A DNA stretch of 48,840 nt from Candidatus Pelagibacterales bacterium (GTDB lineage Bacteria; Pseudomonadota; Alphaproteobacteria; TMED109), in contig NYVM01000061.1 in assembly GCA_002684605.1 (NCBI GenBank), positions 1 to 48,840 of the forward strand, read 5' to 3'. The position numbers were made by a program, and so were the translations under genes. Below, in pieces: positions 34,765 to 44,160 of the stretch; positions within the stretch are counted from its first letter, which is position 1; every line of letters begins with the position of its first letter. The notes beneath the pieces are model-generated. The model was given only the letters and a program-made list of their open reading frames with translations. It did no database searches and was not told the DNA's origin.

Positions 34765-35998
34765 TTTAAATATATCTCCTCCTTGGTCATCTGGGATAGC
34801 ATATGAAATTATGATGATCTTAGGCGGCTCTGATAAAACAATGATAGTAGGAGGAGCTGTAAGAGATTGGTTATCTGGTATTCCTGTAAAGGATATTGAT
34901 TTTGCATCTAAGTTACTACCAGATGAATCTATGAAAATTTTATTAAAAGCGGGCTATAATGTTAAGCCTATAGGAATAGACCATGGAACAATAACAGTTT
35001 TTAATAAAAATAAGTCTTATGAAATAACGTCTCTTAGAAAAGATATTATTACTGATGGAAGGCATGCCAGAGTGATTTTTGAAGGCTCTTGGGAAGATGA
35101 TGCATATAGAAGAGATTTTACTATTAATGCTCTTTATTCTGATGAATATGGATCAATAATAGATCCAACTGGTTTAGGTTTTAAAGATTTAGAAAGTAAA
35201 ACCTTACGTTTTATAGGTAAGCCGCAAACAAGAATAAAAGAAGATTATATTAGGATAATTCGTTATTTTAGGTTTTTTTCAAAATACTCTAAAAATATAG
35301 ATAAAGATTCTATGGAATCTTGTATAAAGTATGCAAAATACTTAAGTATAATTTCAGGCAGAAGAATTTTAGCTGAATTAGAAAAAATATTTTTAGAAAA
35401 AGATTCTAAAAATATAATTAATATTTTAGTTGAGAAGAATATAATGAATGCTCTTTATAGCCCTTCATTAGTAGAAAATTTTAATTTAGAAAAAAATCTT
35501 TTAAAAAAAATAATTTCTGTTTTGAACACAAATAAAAATAGAAATAATTATGCATTTATACTTTATACTTCATTTATTATTACATTACAGAATAATAAAA
35601 AATACAATTCAAGTAAGATTGTTTTATCTATTGTAGATAGGTTTAGTTTATCTAATAATGATAAAAACTTACTTAATAGAAACATTGCTTGGATATCTAA
35701 AAATGAAATTATTACTAAAAACTTTATTACAAAGCTATGGTTAGATGATGGTGAATTATTTGTATTAGAATTAAAAGAGATTTTATCAATTATTGACAAT
35801 AAGAAAGTTAAAATGTTTTTAAATATTTTTAATAATGCTCCACCGATATTTCCTATATCAGGAAAAGATTTAAAAAAAATAGGAATGAGTGAAGGTAAAA
35901 AAATAGGACAAATAATTAAGACAACCAGAGATTGGTGGATAAACAATGATTGTATGCCTGATAAGAATAAATGTATAAGTTTTATTAAAAAACTATGA
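34751..35998 (+). CDS. cca: CCA tRNA nucleotidyltransferase / poly(A) polymerase-family protein
   Basis: 415 residues. The class II nucleotidyltransferase head has GGAVRDWLSGIPVKDIDFAS (GGxVRD and the metal-binding DxD) near residue 35, the RRDFTINAL motif B near 120, and motif D-like RIKEDYIRIIRYFRFF near 160. It most likely adds or repairs the CCA end of tRNAs; in some bacteria the related enzyme is a poly(A) polymerase, but the neighbourhood is the alphaproteobacterial cca one. No HD domain motif is evident. It overlaps the end of convergent hemF by 6 bases. Confidence 0.93.
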   Translation: MLNVNLNISPPWSSGIAYEIMMILGGSDKTMIVGGAVRDWLSGIPVKDIDFASKLLPDESMKILLKAGYNVKPIGIDHGTITVFNKNKSYEITSLRKDIITDGRHARVIFEGSWEDDAYRRDFTINALYSDEYGSIIDPTGLGFKDLESKTLRFIGKPQTRIKEDYIRIIRYFRFFSKYSKNIDKDSMESCIKYAKYLSIISGRRILAELEKIFLEKDSKNIINILVEKNIMNALYSPSLVENFNLEKNLLKKIISVLNTNKNRNNYAFILYTSFIITLQNNKKYNSSKIVLSIVDRFSLSNNDKNLLNRNIAWISKNEIITKNFITKLWLDDGELFVLELKEILSIIDNKKVKMFLNIFNNAPPIFPISGKDLKKIGMSEGKKIGQIIKTTRDWWINNDCMPDKNKCISFIKKL

Positions 35999-36874
35999 CC
36001 ATGATGCCATAGGAGGAAGAGACATAAATATTGCATCTATATTGCCTTCAGTTTTTAATCCAAAAGCTGTGCCTCTATCATAAAGTAAATTAAATTCTAC
36101 ATACCTTCCTCTTCTAATAAGCTGATCGTTTTTTTGTTTAGCATTCCATTTTTTATTTATTTTAGATTTAATAATTTGAGAATATGTTTCTAAAAAAGTC
36201 TGTCCTATATCTTTAACAAAATTGAAATCATTTTCAAAATCACTATCTAAATAATCAAAAAATATGCCACCTAAGCCTCTTGCTTCTTTTCTATGTGGTA
36301 AATAGAAATACTCATCACACCATTTTTTATATTTTGGATAATATAAAGGATCGTATTTATCGCATGATTTTTTTAATTGTGAATGAAATATATTACTAAT
36401 TGATTTAGATTTATTCATATATGTCGGTGTTAAATCAGAACCTCCTCCAAACCAATTTTTTGTAGTGCTTATAAACCTAGTATTAAAGTGTGCTGCTGGA
36501 ATAAGAGGAGATTGCATATGAGCAACAAGAGATATGCCTGTTGCATAAAAATTTGGATTTTCCTTTGCACCAGGTATTTTATTTCTCATTTCATCAGTAA
36601 ATTTTCCTTTTACTGTGGATATATTTACTCCAACTTTCTCAAAAACCCGTCCATGCATAATTGACATAACTCCACCGCCACCTGATGAAAAACCTTTATC
36701 TGGTTTTCTTTTCCATGATTTTTTATTAAATTTTCCAGGCAGTAAATCTAAATTTTGTCCCAAAGTAAGAGATTTTTCTATAGATTCAAAAGATGAACAT
36801 ATTTGATTTCTTAGATTATAGAAATTTTTTTCGATAAATCTATAATCATTATAGTTGTTTATATTTTTATCCAT
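35993..36874 (-). CDS. hemF: Oxygen-dependent coproporphyrinogen III oxidase
   Basis: Aerobic decarboxylation of coproporphyrinogen III to protoporphyrinogen IX in heme synthesis. 293 residues. Signatures are GGGGVMSIMHGRVFEKVGVN, HFNTRFISTTKNWFGGGSDLTPTY, EARGLGGIFFDYLD, and the C-terminal RGRYVEFNLLYDRGTAFGLKTEGNIDAIFMSLPP. The conserved His in PAAHFNTR is intact. A single gene, leftward, sharing a 212-base divergent region with petABC. Having the O2-dependent enzyme beside complex III suits an aerobic life style; whether hemN also exists cannot be told. Confidence 0.98.
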   Translation of the reverse strand: MDKNINNYNDYRFIEKNFYNLRNQICSSFESIEKSLTLGQNLDLLPGKFNKKSWKRKPDKGFSSGGGGVMSIMHGRVFEKVGVNISTVKGKFTDEMRNKIPGAKENPNFYATGISLVAHMQSPLIPAAHFNTRFISTTKNWFGGGSDLTPTYMNKSKSISNIFHSQLKKSCDKYDPLYYPKYKKWCDEYFYLPHRKEARGLGGIFFDYLDSDFENDFNFVKDIGQTFLETYSQIIKSKINKKWNAKQKNDQLIRRGRYVEFNLLYDRGTAFGLKTEGNIDAIFMSLPPMASWS

Positions 36875-37086
36875 AATTTAATTTAATATAAAGATTGCTT
36901 TATATCCTTTAACCTATATCTAAATAAATATATATTTATAGCTTGAAAAAAACTTGTCTATTAATATTTTAATATGTAGTAAGTATATAATTTAAATTAA
37001 TTTATTAAAATGTCAAAAACATAAGAATGAGATCTTTATAATCTATTAAGTAAATATCATTTTTTTTTATTAAAGAGGTAATTAAA
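36875..37086. promoter_or_regulatory. Divergent intergenic region between hemF and petABC
   Basis: 212 bases, extremely AT-rich, that must hold the promoters of hemF (leftward) and petA (rightward). A TATAAT-like box occurs at about 37035-37042 but without a convincing -35 at 16-18 bases. I see no tRNA, small RNA or reading frame. The petA end of the region has a strong ribosome site at 37074-37079. Confidence 0.4.
37074..37079 (+). promoter_or_regulatory. Ribosome binding site that fixes the TTG start of petA
   Basis: AGAGGT, seven bases before TTG at 37087. No ATG or GTG occurs in the first codons of petA, and the Tat signal requires this N-terminus, so the site decides that petA starts at TTG. 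Confidence 0.8.
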
Positions 37087-37608
37087 TTGGAAAAAAATAA
37101 AGATAAAGATAGTAAATCGAGAAGAGATTTTATTCATATAACCTCAGGTTTAACAGTTGCTACAGCTGCAGGTGCGGCAGCATGGCCTTTAATAGATCAA
37201 ATGAACCCTTCAGCAGATGTTCTGGCCTTAGCTACTATAGAAGTGGATTTAGAGCCATTACAACCAGGACAATCTATAAGTGTGTTATGGCGAGGAAAGC
37301 CTTTATTTATAAGGTGTAGAACAGAAGATGAAATTGCTAAAGCTAGAGATGTGGATATTAATTCTTTAAAAGACCCACAAATAGATGCAGATAGAGTTAA
37401 AAATGCTAAATATTTAGTTATGGTGGGGGTCTGTACTCATTTAGGTTGTGTTCCATTAGGTCAACAAGGTGAATATGGAGGATGGTTTTGTCCTTGTCAT
37501 GGTTCACATTATGATACTTCAGGCAGAATAAGAAAAGGGCCAGCGCCAACTAATTTAGAAGTTCCGCCTTACGTATATTTAGATGATACAACTATAAAGA
37601 TTGGATAA
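37087..37608 (+). CDS. petA: Ubiquinol-cytochrome c reductase, Rieske iron-sulfur subunit
   Basis: 2Fe-2S subunit of the bc1 complex, passes electrons from ubiquinol to cytochrome c1. 173 residues. The N-terminus carries a Tat-type signal anchor with [11 protein letters not shown] followed by a helix. The cluster ligands are C116, H118 and C135, H138, with the disulfide cysteines C121 and C137 (CTHLGC, CPCHGS). [14 protein letters not shown] closes the fold. Starts at TTG with a strong ribosome site. It is first in petABC, 20 bases before petB. Confidence 0.98.
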   Translation: MEKNKDKDSKSRRDFIHITSGLTVATAAGAAAWPLIDQMNPSADVLALATIEVDLEPLQPGQSISVLWRGKPLFIRCRTEDEIAKARDVDINSLKDPQIDADRVKNAKYLVMVGVCTHLGCVPLGQQGEYGGWFCPCHGSHYDTSGRIRKGPAPTNLEVPPYVYLDDTTIKIG

Positions 37609-37628
37609 TTATTTGAAAGGTATTTTTC

Positions 37629-38858
37629 ATGAGTAATAAAAATATTAGTGGAGGAATTATTAATTGGATAGATTATAGGCTACCAATTTTTAGCACTCTT
37701 AAACATACACTGGTTGATTATCCTACTCCAAGAAATTTAAATTATTGGTGGAACTTTGGCTCTTTAGCAGGAATATTTTTATTAATTCAAATTATTACAG
37801 GTATAGTTCTTGCCATGCATTATACTCCAAGCGTAGAAGGAGCTTTTGCTAGTATAGAACACATTATGAGAGATGTTAATTATGGATGGTTAATAAGATA
37901 CATTCATATGAACGGAGCATCTTTTTTCTTTATAGTGGTGTATATTCACATCTTCAGAGGCCTATATTATGGCTCATACAAATCACCAAGGGAAGTATTA
38001 TGGTGGCTAGGATTAATAATATTATTGCTAATGATGGCTACAGCATTTATGGGATATGTTTTGCCATGGGGGCAAATGAGCTTTTGGGGAGCTACTGTAA
38101 TTACAAATCTTTTCTCAGCGGTACCTATTGTTGGAACTGCCGTAGTAGAATGGTTATGGGGTGGGTTTGCAGTAGATAATGCTCTTTTAAATAGGTTTTT
38201 TGCTCTTCATTATCTTTTTCCTTTTTTAATAGTAGGAGTTGTAATACTACATATTGTCGCACTACATACACATGGTTCTAATAATCCTTTAGGTATAGAT
38301 AAAAAAGGACCTCAAGATTCTATTCCATTTCACCCATATTATACTATTAAAGATTTATTTGGATTAAGTTTTGTTCTAACTATTTTTGCATTTGTAGTAT
38401 TTTTTGCTCCTGATTATCTAGGACATCCAGACAATTATATTCCTGCAGATCCACTAAAGACGCCTGCTCATATTGTTCCAGAATGGTATTTCCTTCCTTT
38501 TTATGCAATATTAAGAGCTGTTCCCGATAAGTTAGGTGGGGTGATAGCAATGATAAGCGCAATTCTTATTTTATTTGTGTTACCTTGGTTAGATACTTCA
38601 AAAGTTCGTTCTGCTACTTTTAGGCCTATTTATAAAAAGTTATACTGGTTTTTAGTAGTCGATATTATAGTATTAACTTGGATAGGTGGAAGTCCTGCTG
38701 AAGGTAACTTTATTCTTATAGGACAAATAGCTACAATATATTATTTTGCACACTTTTTAGTATTAATGCCAATTGTAGGAGTTATTGAAACTCCAAAACC
38801 TTTACCAAATAGTATTTCGCAATCCGTCTTAAAAAAACCTATAAAAGGTAATAGTTAA
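37629..38858 (+). CDS. petB: Cytochrome b of the bc1 complex
   Basis: 409 residues with eight membrane helices. Heme ligands are two histidines in helix B ([12 protein letters not shown] and VVYIHIFRG) and two in helix D ([10 protein letters not shown] and [10 protein letters not shown]). The quinol-oxidation motif PEWY is in [14 protein letters not shown] near residue 280, and [17 protein letters not shown] forms the cd1 region of the Qo site. This full-length form joins the b6 and subunit-IV parts in one protein, as in alphaproteobacteria and mitochondria. It is 2 bases from petC. Confidence 0.99.
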   Translation: MSNKNISGGIINWIDYRLPIFSTLKHTLVDYPTPRNLNYWWNFGSLAGIFLLIQIITGIVLAMHYTPSVEGAFASIEHIMRDVNYGWLIRYIHMNGASFFFIVVYIHIFRGLYYGSYKSPREVLWWLGLIILLLMMATAFMGYVLPWGQMSFWGATVITNLFSAVPIVGTAVVEWLWGGFAVDNALLNRFFALHYLFPFLIVGVVILHIVALHTHGSNNPLGIDKKGPQDSIPFHPYYTIKDLFGLSFVLTIFAFVVFFAPDYLGHPDNYIPADPLKTPAHIVPEWYFLPFYAILRAVPDKLGGVIAMISAILILFVLPWLDTSKVRSATFRPIYKKLYWFLVVDIIVLTWIGGSPAEGNFILIGQIATIYYFAHFLVLMPIVGVIETPKPLPNSISQSVLKKPIKGNS

Positions 38859-38860
38859 TT

Positions 38861-39646
38861 ATGTTTATTATTAATAAAATTGTACAAATATTTCTTATAA
38901 TAACTTCTATAGTTACTTTTAACTTAACTAATGTTAATGCAAAAAGTCCTGATAGCAATATTGCTAAAATGCATTTCTCTTTTGATGGTATTTTTGGTGT
39001 GATAGATAAAGCTTCAGCAAGAAGAGGGTTACAAGTTTATTCAGAGGTATGTTCTGGTTGCCATGGATTAGAGCATGTTTCATATAGAAACCTTTCAGGC
39101 ATAGGTTTCTCAAATGATCAAATAAAAGAGTTTGCTTCACAATTTGAAGTTTTAGGAGAACCTGATGCAGAAGGTGAGGTAAATATGAGACAAGCATTAC
39201 CTTCGGACAGGTTTGTTAGTCCTTATAAAAATGATAATCAAGCTAAAGCATATAATAATGGAGCTTTACCTCCAGATTTATCATTGATAATTAAAGCGAG
39301 AGCAGGGGGGGCTAGTTACTTTTATAGCCTACTAAATGGTTATAAAGAGGCTCCTGATAGCATTGATACTTCTAATGGTTATTATAATGAAGCTTACCCT
39401 GGTCATATTATAGCTATGCCTCAGCCATTATATGGTGAAGATGTTGAGTATTTAGATGGAACTGAAGCGACTGTAGAACAAGAAACTATTGACTTAGTTT
39501 CCTTTTTAACTTGGACTGGCCAACCTGAATTAGATCAAAGAAAATCTATGGGGTTTAGAGTTTTTTTGTACCTTATTTTCATGACAGGTATTTTATTTAT
39601 TTCATATAAGAAAATATGGAAAAGAGTTAAAGCAGGATTAATTTAA
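38861..39646 (+). CDS. petC: Cytochrome c1 of the bc1 complex
   Basis: 261 residues: signal peptide (about 1-27), periplasmic heme domain, and a C-terminal membrane anchor near 226-246 (FRVFLYLIFMTGILFISY) with a basic tail. Heme attachment is C64-SG-C67-H68 (CSGCHGLEHVSYRNL). The Met-ligand region reads IIAMPQPLYGEDVEYLDGTEAT, where most homologues have AMPPPL. LPPDLSLIIKARAGGASYFYSLL is another conserved block. It ends 3 bases from the stop of the convergent mtnP. Confidence 0.98.
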   Translation: MFIINKIVQIFLIITSIVTFNLTNVNAKSPDSNIAKMHFSFDGIFGVIDKASARRGLQVYSEVCSGCHGLEHVSYRNLSGIGFSNDQIKEFASQFEVLGEPDAEGEVNMRQALPSDRFVSPYKNDNQAKAYNNGALPPDLSLIIKARAGGASYFYSLLNGYKEAPDSIDTSNGYYNEAYPGHIIAMPQPLYGEDVEYLDGTEATVEQETIDLVSFLTWTGQPELDQRKSMGFRVFLYLIFMTGILFISYKKIWKRVKAGLI

Positions 39647-39649
39647 TAA

Positions 39650-40522
39650 CTATAAATAATTTTTTGCAATATTCTTTAATTTTTTTGTAGCTTTTTCTGC
39701 TCTTGCTTCTTTAGGAGTTATAATTGCGTTTTCTAGTGCTTTATAGGCTGGGTCGTTCCAATCCCATGTTTTATTAGAGATATTCTTAATAATATTTAAA
39801 ACTAATTTTTTTGCATTTTCTGAATTTTTATTTAAAACTTTAATTATACTGTCTACAGTTACAGCATCGTGTTCAGGGTGCCAACAGTCATAGTCTGTAA
39901 CCATTGCTATCGTAGCGTAGGCTATTTCAGCTTCTCTCGCTAGCTTTGCCTCTGGCATGTTAGTCATGCCAATCACAGCACAGTTCCATGATCTATATAG
40001 TTCTGATTCAGCTAGTGTTGAAAATTGTGGACCTTCCATGGCTAAATATGTGCCTCCTAATAATATATTTATATTACTCGGAGCAGATTTTAATATTAAT
40101 TCACCTAGTTGTTTTGAAACTGGCTTGGCCATAGATACGTGTGCAACAATTCCTTCATCAAAAAATGTTTTTTTTCTAGCAAATGTTCTATCTATAAATT
40201 GATCAACAATAACAAAATTTCCTGGCTTTATATCATCTTTTAGGCTTCCTACAGCAGATAATGATATTATATCTGTAACTCCAATTGACTTTAAGCAGTC
40301 TATATTTGCTCTATAATTTATATCAGATGGTAATAAGTTATGACTTCTTCCATGCCTAGGTAAAAAAGCTATACTTACATCATTAATTTTGCCAATTAAT
40401 ATATTGTCTGAGGGAATGCCATAAAGCGATTTAACTGATACCCATTCTGGGTCTACAATATCATTTAATTCATATATTCCACTTCCTCCTATTATTCCGA
40501 GAAAAGGTTTATTATTGATCAT
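39650..40522 (-). CDS. mtnP: S-methyl-5'-thioadenosine phosphorylase
   Basis: Purine nucleoside phosphorylase-family enzyme that splits methylthioadenosine from polyamine or homoserine-lactone synthesis. 290 residues. GIIGGSGIYELNDI at the N-terminus, the phosphate site FLPRHGRSHN, and the substrate motif MEGPQFSTLAESELYR followed by MTNMPEAKLAREAEI are all present. The Asp in TDYDCWH favours adenine bases. It is the last gene of the leftward run, two bases after the FKBP gene, and facing petC. A mtnP next to petABC is usual in alphaproteobacteria. Confidence 0.95.
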   Translation of the reverse strand: MINNKPFLGIIGGSGIYELNDIVDPEWVSVKSLYGIPSDNILIGKINDVSIAFLPRHGRSHNLLPSDINYRANIDCLKSIGVTDIISLSAVGSLKDDIKPGNFVIVDQFIDRTFARKKTFFDEGIVAHVSMAKPVSKQLGELILKSAPSNINILLGGTYLAMEGPQFSTLAESELYRSWNCAVIGMTNMPEAKLAREAEIAYATIAMVTDYDCWHPEHDAVTVDSIIKVLNKNSENAKKLVLNIIKNISNKTWDWNDPAYKALENAIITPKEARAEKATKKLKNIAKNYL

Positions 40523-40524
40523 AG

Positions 40525-40986
40525 CTAGCGAACACCTAATAAAATAATTTCAAAAATAAGGGTTGAGTTTGCAGGTATTATTCCATTTCCAACAGCGCGA
40601 TTTCCGTAAGCCATAGAAGGAGGAATTACTAGACATCTTTTTCCATCTTCTTTCATTCCTATAAGGCCTTCCTCCCAGCCTGGGATAACCATGCCTTGAC
40701 CTAAAGCTAATTCAAAAGGCATTCCTCTTTCGAGAGATGAATCAAACTGACTCCCCTTACTTTCGCATAAATTCTTTGTTTCTAATTTTGGATCAAACAG
40801 CCACCCTGTATAATGAACAGCTAATTCTTTCCCTTTCACAGCAATTCTTCCGTCTCCGACTTCAATATCAGTTATAATAAGATCTTTAGGTGCATCCATA
40901 GCATAAGTTTTACTAAATATAATTATAAAAGTAAAAGAAATAAAAGCTATGATTTTTACAATACTATTAATTTTTTTATGGTTCAT
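40525..40986 (-). CDS. FKBP-type peptidyl-prolyl cis-trans isomerase, exported
   Basis: 153 residues. A hydrophobic signal peptide (about 11-28, ending TYAMDA) and then one FKBP domain. Conserved positions are AVHYTGWLFD, KGSQFDSSLERGMPFELALG, VIPGWEEGLIGMKEDGKRCLVIPPSMAYG and a C-terminal FEIILLGV. The aromatic and Asp residues that line the FK506 pocket (Y, F-D, W) are intact. Expected to speed proline isomerisation of periplasmic proteins. Confidence 0.95.
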   Translation of the reverse strand: MNHKKINSIVKIIAFISFTFIIIFSKTYAMDAPKDLIITDIEVGDGRIAVKGKELAVHYTGWLFDPKLETKNLCESKGSQFDSSLERGMPFELALGQGMVIPGWEEGLIGMKEDGKRCLVIPPSMAYGNRAVGNGIIPANSTLIFEIILLGVR

Positions 40987-41008
40987 TTTTAATCTCCTGA
41001 TAAATAAA

Positions 41009-41689
41009 TTATAATGATTTTTTTAAAAATTCTAATGTTCTAATATATGACAAATCTGCAGATTCCTTATGATAACTATCTCTTTGGTCACAGAAGAAAC
41101 CATGGTTTGCATTCTCATACTTAAATACCTCAACATCGATATGGGGTTGCTTAGAAAAATTAATAATTTTATTTTGATCTTCTAAATCAATTGAGGCATC
41201 TTTTTGTCCTAGATGTATTTGAGTAGGACACCTAGGTTCTTTTGTTAAGAAGTTGGTTATTTGTGACCCATAAAAGCATACGGAAGCATCCAGTCCATAA
41301 GCTTTACTAGCAACATTCCATGATAATGTTCCTCCATAACAAAAACCTACAGTAGCTACATTATAGTTAACTTTTAGATTTGCTATACAACTTATAATAT
41401 CCATTGTAGGTAGTTCCCAACCTAATTCTTTTTTTAAACTTTTACCTTTTTTAATACCTTCAGAATCATAACTAAGGTTAACATCATGTTCTATTCTATG
41501 AAATAAATCTGGTACCCATGTTATAAAACCTTCTTTGGCAAAGTTTTCAGCAACATTATTAATATGATCATTTACTCCAAAAATTTCTTGTATTAGTACT
41601 ATAGCACCAATTCTTGAAACAGAAGGTTCATATATATAAACCGGTAAATCTTTATCATCAGCAGATTTAATAAATATTTTATTACTCAT
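41009..41689 (-). CDS. Dienelactone hydrolase-family protein
   Basis: 226-residue alpha/beta hydrolase of the DLH family. The nucleophile is a cysteine in GFCYGGTLSW, the acid is the Asp in QKDASID, and the histidine is in YENANHGFFCDQRDSY. The N-terminal block IVLIQEIFGVNDHI matches carboxymethylenebutenolidase-like proteins. Many such genes in genomes without a chloroaromatic pathway have general or unknown roles, so the natural substrate is open. It lies between ychF and the FKBP gene in the leftward run. Confidence 0.9.
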   Translation of the reverse strand: MSNKIFIKSADDKDLPVYIYEPSVSRIGAIVLIQEIFGVNDHINNVAENFAKEGFITWVPDLFHRIEHDVNLSYDSEGIKKGKSLKKELGWELPTMDIISCIANLKVNYNVATVGFCYGGTLSWNVASKAYGLDASVCFYGSQITNFLTKEPRCPTQIHLGQKDASIDLEDQNKIINFSKQPHIDVEVFKYENANHGFFCDQRDSYHKESADLSYIRTLEFLKKSL

Positions 41690-41708
41690 AATACCTTCTC
41701 CTAATTAT

Positions 41709-42809
41709 TTATACATTAAACCTAAATACAATTATATCGCCATCAACAACAATATATTCTTTTCCTTCTGTTCTTATACTTCCATTTTCTCGAGCTTCTT
41801 GTTCTCCACCTAGTTCTATATAATCGCTATATTTAATAGTTTCTGCAGCAATAAAACCTTTAGAAAAATCATTATGAATTTTACCAGCAGCATCTTTTGC
41901 AATAGTTCCATTTTTAATTGTCCATGCTCTGACTTCTTTTGGGCCTGCAGTAAAGTATGTTATAAGATTTAAAAGTCCATAACCTGCTTTTGTTAATTTT
42001 TCTAAACCAGATTCTTCTAAATCTAAAGCATTTAAAAATTCTTTTCTTTCTAATATATCAGAAATTTCTGATATATCTGCTTCAAGTTTTGCTGACATAG
42101 TAACAGTTTTTATCCCTTTAGATAAGCCTAAATCAGTTAATGTTTTTGAATAATCATTGCCAGTAACAGCAGAATTCTCATCTACATTTGCTACAAATAA
42201 AACAGGTTTTATTGTAAGTAAATTTAATAATTTAACAATAAGAGTTTCTTCGTTTGTAAAAGAAAGTTCTCTTGCTGGAGTTCCATTCTCTAGTCTTTCT
42301 ATAATTTTTATTATAATACTTAGAGTTAATTTTGCTTCTTTATCTCCACTTTTAGCTTTTTTTTCTATAGCTAATTTTCTTTTTTCTAAGCTTTCTAAAT
42401 CTGAAAGCATTAGCTCAGTTTCTATTACTTCAATATCATTAATGGGGTCGACTCTATTATTCACATGGGTAATATCGTCATTATCAAAACATCTTATAAC
42501 ATGACAAATAGCATCCACTTCTCTTATATTTGCTAAGAATTGGTTACCTAATCCTTCACCTTTACTGGCTCCTTTAACTAATCCTGCAATATCCACAAAG
42601 TCCACAAAAGTTGGAACAATTTTTTTTGGGTCATTAATTTTTGCTAGTTCATCTAATCTTTTATCTGTCAAAGCAACACGACCAATATTAGGTTCAATTG
42701 TACAGAAAGGGTAGTTCTCTGCTGCAGCTACACTAGTTTCTGTTAAAGCATTAAATAAAGTTGATTTTCCTACGTTAGGTAAGCCTACTATTCCACAATT
42801 AAATCCCAT
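41709..42809 (-). CDS. ychF: Ribosome-binding GTPase/ATPase YchF
   Basis: Obg-like P-loop NTPase of 366 residues. G1 is GLPNVGKSTLFNAL, G3 and the switch region is DFVDIAGLVKGASKGEGLGNQFLANIREVDAI, and the usual NKxD is replaced by NVDE, consistent with the family preference for ATP. A helical hairpin (LEKRKLAIEKKAKSGDKEAKL) and the C-terminal TGS domain (TFAGPKE-type start YFTAGPKEVRAWTI, DYIELGGEQEARENGSIRTEGKEYIV) follow. It overlaps pth by 11 bases; the pth-ychF pair is very widely conserved. Confidence 0.98.
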   Translation of the reverse strand: MGFNCGIVGLPNVGKSTLFNALTETSVAAAENYPFCTIEPNIGRVALTDKRLDELAKINDPKKIVPTFVDFVDIAGLVKGASKGEGLGNQFLANIREVDAICHVIRCFDNDDITHVNNRVDPINDIEVIETELMLSDLESLEKRKLAIEKKAKSGDKEAKLTLSIIIKIIERLENGTPARELSFTNEETLIVKLLNLLTIKPVLFVANVDENSAVTGNDYSKTLTDLGLSKGIKTVTMSAKLEADISEISDILERKEFLNALDLEESGLEKLTKAGYGLLNLITYFTAGPKEVRAWTIKNGTIAKDAAGKIHNDFSKGFIAAETIKYSDYIELGGEQEARENGSIRTEGKEYIVVDGDIIVFRFNV

Positions 42810-43386
42810 TTTTTTCCTTATAACTAATATTTTCTGCTAAAAGTTGTGATAAATTATCTTCTTTATTTGAAATGATTTTATCAAAATTTAAACTAATATT
42901 TTTAATTAAAGTGTTAATTATAAAATTTTCGCTTTTACTAAAATTTCCTAAAACATAATTATTTACAAGGTTTTTATCACCTGGATGCCCAATACCAATT
43001 CTTAAACGTCTATAATTTTTTCCTATTATTGAATCTATACTTTTTAAGCCATTATGACCTCCAGAGCCACCACCAATTTTTGTTTTAATTATTCCTAAGC
43101 TTAAATCAAGGTCATCATGTATTACTATTACATTTTCACATTTTAATTTATAAAAATTTAATATATTGCCTATACTTTTCCCTGAAAGATTCATAAATGT
43201 TTGTGGTTTTGAAAAAATTATAGGCGTATCATTAATTTTTTTTGTAACTAGCTGTGATTGAAATTTAATTTTATATGGAGCAAGTTTATATCTTGTAACT
43301 ATACTATCAATAGCCATAAACCCCACATTATGTCTGTTTAATTTATACTTAGATTCTGGGTTTCCAAGTCCAACTAAGACTAACAA
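42799..43386 (-). CDS. pth: Peptidyl-tRNA hydrolase
   Basis: Recycles tRNA from dropped-off peptidyl-tRNA. 195 residues. GLGNPESKYKLNRHNVGFMAID contains the catalytic His (near residue 20), FSKPQTFMNLSGKSI carries the substrate-binding Asn, and IHDDLDLSLGIIKTKIGGGSGGHNGLKSI has the catalytic Asp and a further Asn. The lid region RLRIGIGHPG is intact. It lies 26 bases after rplY and overlaps ychF. The order prs-rplY-pth-ychF is a conserved translation-related module. Confidence 0.98.
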   Translation of the reverse strand: MLVLVGLGNPESKYKLNRHNVGFMAIDSIVTRYKLAPYKIKFQSQLVTKKINDTPIIFSKPQTFMNLSGKSIGNILNFYKLKCENVIVIHDDLDLSLGIIKTKIGGGSGGHNGLKSIDSIIGKNYRRLRIGIGHPGDKNLVNNYVLGNFSKSENFIINTLIKNISLNFDKIISNKEDNLSQLLAENISYKEKNGI

Positions 43387-43412
43387 TAATTTATTTCCAA
43401 TCTATAAATTAA

Positions 43413-44099
43413 TTATTCTTCTTTTTTATCACCATTTTCAGCAGGGTTAGCATCTTTAGAATCAGTAGCATTTTCTGTTGTTTCTCCTTCTTCGTCTTCC
43501 TCAACAGTATCTTCTCCTTCCGATACTAGAGCAGCTGGAGCCACTACACTTGCAATAATAAAGTCTCTATCTGTTATAGTAGGTATAACTCCTTCGGCAA
43601 CATCTTTAATGTTACTAAAACGTATAGAGTCTCCTAATTCTAAGCCAGTTAAATCTACAACAAATAACTCTGGAATATTTGATGCAGGACAAGATACCTC
43701 TACGCTATATCTAACTATATTTAATATACCGCCTTTTTTAATACCAGGGCATTCTTCTTCATTCTCAAATTTAACAGGAATTTCAATAGTAACTTTTGTT
43801 TTATCACTTACTCTCAAAAAATCTAGGTGTTCCGCCCTGTCTGTCACGGGATGTAATGCTATTGCCTGTGGAAGCACTAATACTTTATCTTTTCCTACTT
43901 CTAAATCACAGAGCTTATTGAAAAAGCCTTCTTTTCTTAGCTCAGTATTTAAATCTCTTTCACTGAGTGAAATGGATAATGGCTCTAATCTATTACCGTA
44001 TACTACAGCAGGTATTCTGCCTTCACGTCTTAAAGCTCTAGAATTACCTTTTCCTACAGATTTTCTTGTTTCTGCTGAGAGGTTAGTTTTCATTACCAT
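43413..44099 (-). CDS. rplY: 50S ribosomal protein L25, long CTC form
   Basis: 228 residues: an N-terminal 5S rRNA-binding L25 domain (ETRKSVGKGNSRALRREGRIPAVVYG) and the C-terminal TL5/CTC beta domain (KVTIEIPVKFENEEECPGIKKGGIL, with the conserved PAVNIP-like CPASNIPE). It ends in an acidic, low-complexity tail of about 40 residues rich in Glu and Asp, common in alphaproteobacterial homologues. It is 61 bases after prs. Start ATG with MVMKTNLSAETR; a second ATG two codons later is equally possible. Confidence 0.97.
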   Translation of the reverse strand: MVMKTNLSAETRKSVGKGNSRALRREGRIPAVVYGNRLEPLSISLSERDLNTELRKEGFFNKLCDLEVGKDKVLVLPQAIALHPVTDRAEHLDFLRVSDKTKVTIEIPVKFENEEECPGIKKGGILNIVRYSVEVSCPASNIPELFVVDLTGLELGDSIRFSNIKDVAEGVIPTITDRDFIIASVVAPAALVSEGEDTVEEDEEGETTENATDSKDANPAENGDKKEE

Positions 44100-44160
44100 T
44101 TTATACTCCTATTATTACTTATTATTCAAAATACTATTTAATTAATTAAATCTAATTTTT

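Noticed and set aside
43609..44145. 178-codon frame on the plus strand opposite rplY
   Set aside because: Antisense of the L25 gene; its open state follows from the AT-rich codon usage of the real gene.
44136..44151. 16-base perfect palindrome ATTTAATTAATTAAAT between prs and rplY
   Set aside because: At about 70% A+T, a 16-base palindrome is expected roughly two times in a window of this size (pair probability about 0.29 to the eighth power). No T-run or GC stem supports a terminator.
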